From an uncultured Desulfobulbaceae bacterium (GTDB lineage: Bacteria; Desulfobacterota; Desulfobulbia; Desulfobulbales; BM004), in assembly GCA_945787325.1 (NCBI GenBank), contig CALZHP010000011.1, forward strand, positions 1 through 48,244: DNA of 48,244 bases. Reading direction: 5' to 3'. The translations under genes were made by a program, and so were the position numbers. Each line of letters begins with the position of its first letter. The first letter of the stretch is position 1. The notes beneath the pieces are model-generated. The model searched no databases. It was not told where the DNA came from and saw nothing but the letters and a program-made list of their open reading frames with translations. Shown here piece after piece: positions 17,047 through 23,981 of the stretch.

Positions 17047-17407
17047 AATTTTTGTGCTCGGAAAATATATTAGAAAATTGGGTAGCGTTCACTACCCATA
17101 TGTAACTTCATATCCATAATTTAGCAGGGATGTTTTTACGGACGTCTTTTATTGGTATAGCGTAATCGAAGTCTGAGTGATATTCGTATAAAAGGATGTG
17201 ATGAGCGGAAATAATTTGGCGGTAGGTGATAGCGGAAGTGTTGCGTGCCGATTAGTTTTTGCTACTTACATAAATGAAGTTTAAAGAAGACTCTCGTTAT
17301 AATTCCTGACATAGCATAAGTGGATGGACGAGATAATGTCATGTAAGTTGAGCGGGAATTACGGCAATGTTTTTCTAAGAAAAGAATATTCGTTAAATTC
17401 CTTAACT
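17047..17407. other. Convergent intergenic region
   Basis: No gene is seen. Near its right edge TTCGTTAAA (17389-17397) pairs with TTTAACGAA (17407-17415), overlapping the stop of the next minus-strand gene, with a T-rich stretch beyond it on the minus strand. This may be a weak terminator for the operon ending at 17408. Confidence 0.4.
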
Positions 17408-17962
17408 TTAACGAATTGAATCGATCAGCCTAGACTTGATCATGGAGTGCATTCCGGAGTTTGAAAAATTTAAACCGGATAATTCAATATTAACAATTTT
17501 TCCGTGTTGAATGGTTTTATTGTCAAAGGAGTTTTGGATTACAAAAGGAGCAAAAGCATTCGCCAAACCATTAAGTGTAATCGCTGTGTTTAAGGCACCA
17601 TTATTGGCGTTTACACTTATGGTGTCATTATTGCCTAACGCAGCATCTTTGATAACAAAATTGGTAGTTGAAAATAACTCAGGGAGACGCACTTTAGGGA
17701 TGTTTAAAACAGTTTGAGAAACTAGTTGCCCATCTATCTTAATGACTTCATTAATGCCAAAACCTATCATAAAATCATCACCCAAAAATCCACCACAAAG
17801 CTGATCCAACTCATCATCACTAAGTGCAGGTGTATCCAACTGAAGCACTTCTGCCTGGGCTGAGTCAAGTAAGGTTGACGCTAGTAGGAATATTCCAATG
17901 AGTATCATTAAATAAGTGTTTAACGATTTGGATGGAGTTTTTCTTTTTTTCATATTTATCAC
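17408..17962 (-). CDS. Secreted GG-motif protein, last gene of amyloid-like operon
   Basis: This is an unrecognised secreted protein (184 aa from the GTG at 17962; an ATG three codons later is equally plausible). A signal peptide ends near residue 37 (TLLDSAQA, then EV). It is followed by LSDDELDQLCGGF with the Gly-Gly at residues 57-58, resembling a double-glycine leader but placed after the Sec signal. The body is polar and rich in N, V, T and I. Near the C-terminus, VIQNSFDNKTIQHGKIVNI matches a motif in the other two secreted proteins of this operon. It lies 28 bases after the C39-peptidase gene, suggesting it is a substrate or assembly partner. Function is inferred only from context. Confidence 0.7.
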   Translation of the reverse strand: MINMKKRKTPSKSLNTYLMILIGIFLLASTLLDSAQAEVLQLDTPALSDDELDQLCGGFLGDDFMIGFGINEVIKIDGQLVSQTVLNIPKVRLPELFSTTNFVIKDAALGNNDTISVNANNGALNTAITLNGLANAFAPFVIQNSFDNKTIQHGKIVNIELSGLNFSNSGMHSMIKSRLIDSIR

Positions 17963-17990
17963 TTAACCTTTGAGCTGGATGCCAATTAAA

Positions 17991-20279
17991 TTAATGCAAT
18001 TCTCCTGGAACAGGCAGGGAAAGATTAAAATTTGCAAGTCCGGTTCTGTTTAAAGCAGAACTTAAAGGAGCACCTGGTTGGCTTTTCCATATTTTGTCGG
18101 TGTTGAAATGAGCGCGTGCCAATTTTGCATCACTTTTTATCAGTAATAAAATACCGTTCCAATTGGACTCAAACTCAGTTCTGGCAATCTTCCGCAGTCC
18201 ACGAGCAGGGTCACCAATGAGTACATCTTGATCATTAACAGCTTTTATCACAACAATATGAAGATAGTTATTAGTATTTATCAGAGTTATAGCAGGAACA
18301 GACAGACGAGCAAGTTTGTCAAGTGAGAGGCGGTATCCGTCAGCACTATATCCTCTAAATTCAAGATATTTTTTTATATCGAGCAGTGAGAAACCTTGTT
18401 TACGTATCTTATCTTGGTCACCTTTTTCAAACATTGTTGTAAAAACTTCCTGCTCACTTGTTTTCTGGTCATAATGATAAGAAAGCAGCGTTGCCACTGA
18501 TGCTGACCCGCAACTAAAGTCATGTTGCTGCCTAACTACGGAACTGAATTGTAATTCTTTGAAACTTTTTACCCGCAAGTTATAAGAACCACCTGCACCT
18601 TGAGGAACTGTTAAAGACCTTTTATCTACATAGGCAATAGCTGGCAACTCAGGTTCGGATTCCCTCTCAAGGCTGGTTAGATTATCGCACGCTGTTTCCA
18701 GACCCAAATCACACGCTATATTATAATCTTCTAAAGCTCTTTCTATGTTGTCCATTCTATGATAAGCCAGCCCTCTGTTGTTGAAGGCAAAGAAGTTTTC
18801 AGGATCCAGAGAAATTGCTTTATCGCTGTCTTCAATGGCGTTTTCATAGAAGCCTTTCTCGCTATAGGCCCAGGAACGATTTATGTAATTATTTATTAAA
18901 CCCGGCTCCAAATCAATAGCTTTAGAGGCAAATTCGATTGCCTCATCATATTCACCGGCAGAAACACTTTCATAACTTCTTATTGCCCATTCCAGAGCCT
19001 CGTCACTAATTAAACTCTGAGACAATAATTCCAGAGCAGAATAATCTAAATCCTCATTTCTAATATGATATGAACTACCTTCAATTTTTGGAGGTTTTAT
19101 GTATTCAGCTTCAAATGCTTCAGCAAGATTATAGTTAACAGGGCCAGATATATGAGGTTTTATATATTCAGCATCAAATGCTTCTGTCAGATAATAATCT
19201 ACAGGGCCAGAATTATCTGTTAGCATGTTAGGCTCGGTTTCTGTTTTTGATTGTGCAACTGCTGGTGGTTCGGGTGCTGTTTCTGCATTTAGGACGGCGA
19301 GATTGTCGCATGCCGTCTCAAGCCCTAAATTACAGGCTTGACCATAATCTAAAGTAGCCTTTTCGATGTTTTCAATTCTCTGGTATGCCAGCCCTCTGTT
19401 GTTGAATGCAAGAGCGTTATCCGGTTCTAATGAAATGACTTTATTGCAGTCCTCAATTGCTAGATCATAGAGACCTGTTTCACTGTAAGCCCAAGAGCGA
19501 TTTATATATGAATTAACAAGATCAGGTTTAATAGAAAGGGCTTTGGAGGCAAACTCGATCGCCTCATGGTATTTGCCTGTAGAAACACTTTCATAACCTT
19601 TAGTCGCCCATTCCAAGGCCTCTACATCCAACAAGCTCTGGGATGGGGGCCTCTGTACTGTTGATTCAACACTTTCATCGAGCATATGAATAGTACTATC
19701 TTCACTACGAGAAGCTGTTACAGATTCTTGTCCATCGGCATTTTCCAGAGAATGGGTAGGGGATTCTGCAGATTCAGTATGATTGTTCCGTTGGATTTCT
19801 ACTTCTGATTGCGCTACTATTGGTGGCTCGGGTGTGTATTCTTTTTTGAAATCTGCAAGGTTGTCGCATGCCGTCTCAAGCCCTAAATCACAGGCTTTGC
19901 CATAATCTGCAGACGCCTTTTCGATGTTTTCAATTCTCTGGTATGCCAGCCCTCTGTTGTTGAATGCAAGAGCATTATCCGGATCCAGCGATATAGCTTT
20001 ATTGCAGTCTTCGATGGCGTTTTCATAACTGCCCAACTCGCTATATGCCCAAGAACGATTTATATATGAACTAATAAGGTCCGGCTCCAAGGCGAGAGCT
20101 TTAGTAGCGAAATCAATAGCATCTTCGTATTCGCTTGCCGAAACGCTTTCGTAACTTTTTTTCGCCCATTCCAGCGCCTTCTCATTCAATATACTCTGGG
20201 ATGATGACACATGAGCAGAAAAAATGAAGAATAAAATTAAGACGCCCGTAAAAATGACTGTTTTTCCCGGGTATTGCAT
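17991..20279 (-). CDS. Exported TPR protein with C-terminal C39 cysteine-peptidase domain
   Basis: This 762-aa protein has an N-terminal signal peptide (VIFTGVLILFFIFSAHVSSS). Three near-identical blocks of about 115 residues follow (about 30-147, 217-335 and 418-540). Each holds TPR-type repeats (ALEWA-KSYESVS..., AIEDCNKAISL-PDNALAFNNRG) and ends with ACDLGLETACDNL. A GPV-Y-L-EAF-AEYIKP motif is tandemly doubled in the second linker. The C-terminal 180 residues form a C39-like peptidase with an intact triad: Cys590 in QQHDFSCGSAS, His674 in YLHIVV and Asp690 in IGDPARG. In transporters C39 cuts after Gly-Gly; in Fap operons FapD has this fold. Here it is periplasmic and flanked by two GG-motif proteins, its probable substrates. 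Confidence 0.85.
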   Translation of the reverse strand: MQYPGKTVIFTGVLILFFIFSAHVSSSQSILNEKALEWAKKSYESVSASEYEDAIDFATKALALEPDLISSYINRSWAYSELGSYENAIEDCNKAISLDPDNALAFNNRGLAYQRIENIEKASADYGKACDLGLETACDNLADFKKEYTPEPPIVAQSEVEIQRNNHTESAESPTHSLENADGQESVTASRSEDSTIHMLDESVESTVQRPPSQSLLDVEALEWATKGYESVSTGKYHEAIEFASKALSIKPDLVNSYINRSWAYSETGLYDLAIEDCNKVISLEPDNALAFNNRGLAYQRIENIEKATLDYGQACNLGLETACDNLAVLNAETAPEPPAVAQSKTETEPNMLTDNSGPVDYYLTEAFDAEYIKPHISGPVNYNLAEAFEAEYIKPPKIEGSSYHIRNEDLDYSALELLSQSLISDEALEWAIRSYESVSAGEYDEAIEFASKAIDLEPGLINNYINRSWAYSEKGFYENAIEDSDKAISLDPENFFAFNNRGLAYHRMDNIERALEDYNIACDLGLETACDNLTSLERESEPELPAIAYVDKRSLTVPQGAGGSYNLRVKSFKELQFSSVVRQQHDFSCGSASVATLLSYHYDQKTSEQEVFTTMFEKGDQDKIRKQGFSLLDIKKYLEFRGYSADGYRLSLDKLARLSVPAITLINTNNYLHIVVIKAVNDQDVLIGDPARGLRKIARTEFESNWNGILLLIKSDAKLARAHFNTDKIWKSQPGAPLSSALNRTGLANFNLSLPVPGELH
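18650..20210 (-). repeat. Triplicated TPR block within the C39 gene
   Basis: Three diverged DNA copies of roughly 350 bases lie near 20200-19840, 19640-19290 and 19030-18660. They encode the same TPR block and share long identical stretches (for instance the codons for LAFNNRGLAYQRIENIEKA in the first two). This indicates recent internal duplication, and such copies could recombine. Confidence 0.75.
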
Positions 20280-20311
20280 GGAGCTTTTTCCTTTTGATCC
20301 CAGGTTGTCTG

Positions 20312-20683
20312 TTATTGATTGAATATAATGTTGACTAAAGTTGATTCTTGAATAATTACATTGTTCCCGGAATTCTGGATAACTGATGTGAAACCCATGG
20401 CCCCAGAAAAGGCATTGCCATCTATTATATTTGCACCGTTGGTGCCGGCTTCCAGCCAGTTATCCTGTAAGGTGGCGTTCTGTTCACTATTGAAATATTG
20501 CAGAAGATCAATGTAATACCCGCCCCGTTCATTGATCAGTTCCGTATCAGTTAAGACAGTTAAACCCATTTCTTCTATCTCACTGGTCAGATCAAGTGTT
20601 TCAGCAGAAACATTTATATGAATGAATCCCATTACAAGCAATGGGATGATGTATAACAGGAAAATCGATTTTCGATTTTTCAT
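20312..20683 (-). CDS. Small secreted GG-motif protein
   Basis: This is an unrecognised 123-aa secreted protein. A signal peptide (IPLLVMGFIHINVSA) ends near residue 27. It is followed by LTVLTDTELINERGGYYIDL with Gly-Gly at residues 54-55, closely parallel to LSDDELDQLCGGF in the protein encoded at 17408-17962. The C-terminal 35 residues, DGNAFSGAMGFTSVIQNSG then NNVIIQESTLV, align nearly end to end with the C-terminus of the 397-aa repetitive protein upstream. It lies 32 bases before the C39 gene. I infer a minor subunit or nucleator of a surface polymer. Confidence 0.72.
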   Translation of the reverse strand: MKNRKSIFLLYIIPLLVMGFIHINVSAETLDLTSEIEEMGLTVLTDTELINERGGYYIDLLQYFNSEQNATLQDNWLEAGTNGANIIDGNAFSGAMGFTSVIQNSGNNVIIQESTLVNIIFNQ

Positions 20684-20739
20684 TACCCTAACCTCATCAG
20701 GACATCATTTTGATTCTCGTTTCCAATTTCATGAAAACC

Positions 20740-20762
20740 GGCGAGGGGAATTTCCCCTCGCC
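20740..20762 (-). terminator. Intercistronic GC-rich hairpin after the repetitive-protein gene (probably leaky)
   Basis: GGCGAGGGGAA (20740-20750) and TTCCCCTCGCC (20752-20762) are 11-bp inverted arms in an AT-rich setting. On the minus strand a GGTTTTC follows. It sits between the first and second genes of the operon, so it is better read as a partial terminator or 3'-end stabiliser that raises the first gene's transcript over the rest. Confidence 0.65.
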
Positions 20763-20779
20763 AGCTATTGATAATGTTA

Positions 20780-21973
20780 TTATTTGTTTCCTCTGATATT
20801 ACCCTGTACACTTACGCTTTGTTGTACGAGGCTGTTTATGCCACTATTCTGAGCTGCCTGGTTGATACCGGCTGCGCCTGAGAAGGACGCACCATTGATA
20901 GTATTGCTGGCGCTGTAAGAAGTATTGTCATGATCTTGATTACAACATGGGGCGCCGTCCTTGCTTGGGGCTTCTTCTTGAGCTGCCACACGACCAGGAC
21001 CACGGCCACCGCCTTCAGAGTTTCCAATGTTGGTTATGGTGCGAGTAACAGTACCTTCGAGAACGTTGGTAGATACAGCAATGTCTCCGACCGTAATGCT
21101 CCTGTCATTAAAAGAGCCTTCTATGCTGTTATCGGACTCATCGTTATAAGAATCTTCGATGCTGAAATCCCTGTTATCGTTCTGAGAACGAGTTAATTCA
21201 ACACTGTTATCGGACTCGTCATTATAAGAATCTTCAGTGCTGTTGTCTGACTCGTCGTTATAAGCATCTTCGACACTGTAATCCCTGTTATCGTTCTGGG
21301 AGTCTTCCAACTCTACACTGTGATCAGATTCGTCATTAAAAGAATCTTCGATGCTGTTATCTGACTCGTCGTTAAAAGCATCTTCGGTGCTATTGTCTGT
21401 GCTGTTATCGACACGGTTATCAGATTCGTCATTAAAAGAATCTTCAAATTCTGTATCTGTCTCTGTGCTCAAATCCCTGTTGTCGTTCTGAGAACGTGTT
21501 AACTCAACACTGTGATCAGATTCGTCGTTAAAAGAGTCTTCCCACTCTGTTTCAGTTTCTGTGCTGTTATCGTTGTGAGAGTTGCTATCTTGATTGGTGA
21601 ATGTTAATGTTCTGGTGTCATTTTCGGTGCTATGATCACTGTTGTCGTTGAACGAATCTTCCGGTTCGTTTTCTACGCTGTGATCACTGTTGTCGTTTTG
21701 AGATCTTTCCAATTCAGTGTTAAAGGAATCTCTGTTCCTTAATTCTGATTCGGAGCTATTGTCATTATGTGAGTTGGTATCGGTGTTGGTCAAAGTCAAC
21801 GTTCTTGTGTCTGTGTCGGTATTGCCGGAATCGGTAATATCGATTTCAGATGCTGGCGCTGGCGCAGGATCTGGCGCAGGTGCTGGTGGATCTGCGGCCC
21901 ATGCATAACTGGATGTAGCAAGAAACATCGAGAATGCGATTGCGAGAGCTTTTTTGTTTAATTTCTTCTTCAT
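20780..21973 (-). CDS. Secreted acidic repetitive protein, candidate major fibre subunit
   Basis: This 397-aa protein has a signal peptide (ALAIAFSMFLATSSYAWA) and a short proline-alanine linker (PPAPAPDPAPAPAS). A low-complexity region of over 200 residues is built from 12-14-residue units such as EDSFNDESDNSV alternating with ELTRSQNDNRDFSI, rich in N, D, S and E and almost free of hydrophobic clusters. A C-terminal part holds two adjacent cysteines (GAPCCNQD) and NGASFSGAAGINQAAQNSG followed by INSLVQQSVSV. Regular N/S/Q spacing is typical of beta-solenoid or functional-amyloid proteins. It is the first gene after a sigma-54 promoter. Fibre formation is inference; an adhesin or matrix protein is the alternative. 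Confidence 0.75.
   Translation of the reverse strand: MKKKLNKKALAIAFSMFLATSSYAWAADPPAPAPDPAPAPASEIDITDSGNTDTDTRTLTLTNTDTNSHNDNSSESELRNRDSFNTELERSQNDNSDHSVENEPEDSFNDNSDHSTENDTRTLTFTNQDSNSHNDNSTETETEWEDSFNDESDHSVELTRSQNDNRDLSTETDTEFEDSFNDESDNRVDNSTDNSTEDAFNDESDNSIEDSFNDESDHSVELEDSQNDNRDYSVEDAYNDESDNSTEDSYNDESDNSVELTRSQNDNRDFSIEDSYNDESDNSIEGSFNDRSITVGDIAVSTNVLEGTVTRTITNIGNSEGGGRGPGRVAAQEEAPSKDGAPCCNQDHDNTSYSASNTINGASFSGAAGINQAAQNSGINSLVQQSVSVQGNIRGNK
21100..21770 (-). repeat. Imperfect tandem repeats encoding the acidic D/N/S/E-rich domain
   Basis: Units of about 36-42 bases recur throughout, visible on the plus strand as variants of GACTCGTCGTTATAAG and GAATCTTCGA. They code for the SFNDESD and RSQNDNRD units. 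Copy number could vary between strains. Confidence 0.75.
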
Positions 21974-22068
21974 TACTTATCCTCCTTTTTCATTCATGAT
22001 TTGCCTTTGATGGCGAGGGCCGTTAGTCGTTACGGAACCCATTATTTAATTTACTTTTAAATAAATAG

Positions 22069-22084
22069 AGCAATTCATGTGCCA
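22069..22084 (-). promoter_or_regulatory. Consensus sigma-54 (-24/-12) promoter
   Basis: On the minus strand the sequence TGGCACATGAATTGCT matches the RpoN consensus TGGCAC-N5-TTGCW without mismatch. It lies about 95 bases upstream of the ATG of the acidic repetitive protein in the right orientation, giving a leader of roughly 80 bases. Confidence 0.8.
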
Positions 22085-22264
22085 CTATTAAGTTTTTACT
22101 TTTTTTTAAAAGGTATTTGTTTGAAAGAACATAGATTGTTTCAAAAAAAGATAAATATATTAACATTATACGTCCTGATGTGGTTTTGCGCTACAATATT
22201 TAATTTATGAAATGTGTATATTTTTTGTGAGGTAAATGGGAGAAAGGGAGGGGTGTAAAATTCA

Positions 22265-22293
22265 ATATTCCGGAAAACATTTCGATATTCCGG
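22265..22293. promoter_or_regulatory. Paired ATATTCCGG direct repeats, candidate enhancer site
   Basis: ATATTCCGG occurs at 22265-22273 and again at 22285-22293, exactly 20 bases apart (two helical turns). They lie about 200 bases upstream of the sigma-54 promoter, where enhancer-binding activators usually bind. Confidence 0.5.
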
Positions 22294-22706
22294 TAAATAG
22301 AAAAGTGTTAATCTTTTGAAGTGACGTAACTTCCTGAAACAATTATATAATAATTATAAGTACAGAAGATGTACCTTCAATATTGCATCTATAAATTCCA
22401 GTGAAGAGGAATTAAATGATATATTTATTATCTTCATTATAATTTTTAACATACTATTATATAATCAAATGTAGATTAACTTATCTATGTGTCTAATATG
22501 GTTTATATTTTTTATTACAATTACTCGAAGAATTTTTATTATATTCAGGTGATTCTGAATTTGGGAGATAGAATAACCAGAAGACAGCGTCATTGAAATA
22601 TTAAATAGGAAAATATTCGATTTGCATTGTCGCTAGGTCAACTGAAATGGCGAATGTATTTAGTGGGGTGTCTGCGGGCTATGAAGGATCAGATGAATAC
22701 AATCTT
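22294..22706. other. AT-rich intergenic region
   Basis: I see no gene or clear structural element in these roughly 410 bases. They lie between the enhancer-like repeats and the 3' end of the Sel1-repeat gene. Confidence 0.5.
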
Positions 22707-23762
22707 TTATCTGGTAAGTTCCTCATCTGAAACGCTAGTTGAATCCAGTTTATCAATTTCCAGATTTAAATCAAGTGTGTCAGCGTACTTGACAAGGTTA
22801 TCTCGTGCGGCCTTGTTACCCTGTTCGGCTGCAGAAATAAACAATTTAGCAGCTTGGACATAATCTTTTTTTACTCCTTTTCCAGAATAATACATAAGGC
22901 CGAGATAGTTTTGTGCTTCAATGTTTCCTTGAGTGGCAGCTTTATTAAGCCAAGAAAAAGCTTTGCTGTAATCCTTCGGTCTTCCTAAGCCTAATAAATA
23001 GGAAATACCCAAGGTGCTTTGTGCCTGGGGGTCTCCTTTGATGGCACCAACGACAAGTTTGTCGATAAGCCGTTTTTTTGGAGTAGAGGATTCAAATACT
23101 GCAGGTTTTTTTTTCTTAGTTTGAACAGGTGGTTGAGGGGCTTTCTTTACTTGTTGAGCTGTTTGTTTCTGAGAAATATTTGCGGTTTTTCTCTTAAGCC
23201 TGGAAAAGTTATTAATAGCTTTGGAGTAATTCTGTTTGGCGGCTTTATGATACCAGAAGAGTGCTTGTTCATTACTCTGTTCCACTCCAGACCCTTTTTC
23301 GTACATCATTCCCAGATGATTCATACCCCTGGCATAGTTCTTTTCAGTGGATATTCTATACCAGTATGCAGCTTGTTTATAATCTTGATTAACGCCCAGA
23401 CCCCCTTCATAGAGTATACCAAGATTCACCTGTGCCCTGGCAAGGCCTTGGTCAGCAGACTTCCTGTACCAAAACGCAGCTTTTTGAAAATCTTTTTCAA
23501 TTCCCTGGCCTAGTTCATACATGACCCCTAACGCGCGCTGGCCATTTTTATCGCCTTGTTCAGCAGCCTGACGGAACCAATAGTATGCCTTGTCGAGATC
23601 TTTGGGAACACCATTGCCATACAGATAGGCCTGTCCAAGCTTAACCTGCTTTTCAGATGAGACCTGAAGGGCTGAACCCCTTGGGTTCTCTTTCGCTGAA
23701 GAGATACTTACGTTGACAAAGATAAGTATATAAACAGCAAACAGAGAAATAAATATTCGCAT
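22707..23762 (-). CDS. Secreted Sel1-repeat protein
   Basis: This 351-aa protein has a signal peptide (LFAVYILIFVNVSISSA) and at least six Sel1-like repeats of about 36 residues in two groups. One spans about residues 37-190 (LGQAYLYGNGVPKDLDKAYY, LGVMYELGQGIEKDFQKAAF, LGILYEGGLGVNQDYKQAAY). The second spans about 240-325 (LGISYLLGLGRPKDYSKAFS, LGLMYYSGKGVKKDYVQAAK). A lysine/proline-rich linker separates them. Sel1 proteins act as periplasmic scaffolds. AGGAGT before the ATG supports the start. It lies upstream of and co-directional with the amyloid-like operon, but about 700 bases separate them and a function in that system is only a possibility. Confidence 0.88.
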   Translation of the reverse strand: MRIFISLFAVYILIFVNVSISSAKENPRGSALQVSSEKQVKLGQAYLYGNGVPKDLDKAYYWFRQAAEQGDKNGQRALGVMYELGQGIEKDFQKAAFWYRKSADQGLARAQVNLGILYEGGLGVNQDYKQAAYWYRISTEKNYARGMNHLGMMYEKGSGVEQSNEQALFWYHKAAKQNYSKAINNFSRLKRKTANISQKQTAQQVKKAPQPPVQTKKKKPAVFESSTPKKRLIDKLVVGAIKGDPQAQSTLGISYLLGLGRPKDYSKAFSWLNKAATQGNIEAQNYLGLMYYSGKGVKKDYVQAAKLFISAAEQGNKAARDNLVKYADTLDLNLEIDKLDSTSVSDEELTR

Positions 23763-23981
23763 AGCGACACCACTCCTATTTAAACGAACTGTATTTCATT
23801 TTAGTATACACTTTTTCAAGATTATGCAATTTATTCCGTATTAGCCGAAATTCAATGTATCTACAGCGACAAAAAGAGAAATATAACTTGAAGAGGACAA
23901 CTATTGGAGGGGGAACTAGAGACTTACATAATATGGTTTATATGAAAAAGCAGAGAGGAATCTGCCATTATATAATTAAAA

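Noticed and set aside
20930-21196. Plus-strand open frame inside the repetitive-protein gene, and a similar one at 21717-21908.
   Set aside because: They are products of the repeat region read antisense; the minus-strand frame has a signal peptide and regular repeats.
21100-21770. CRISPR-like array.
   Set aside because: The repeats are in frame, vary in sequence and code for regular amino-acid units; there are no uniform spacers and no cas genes.
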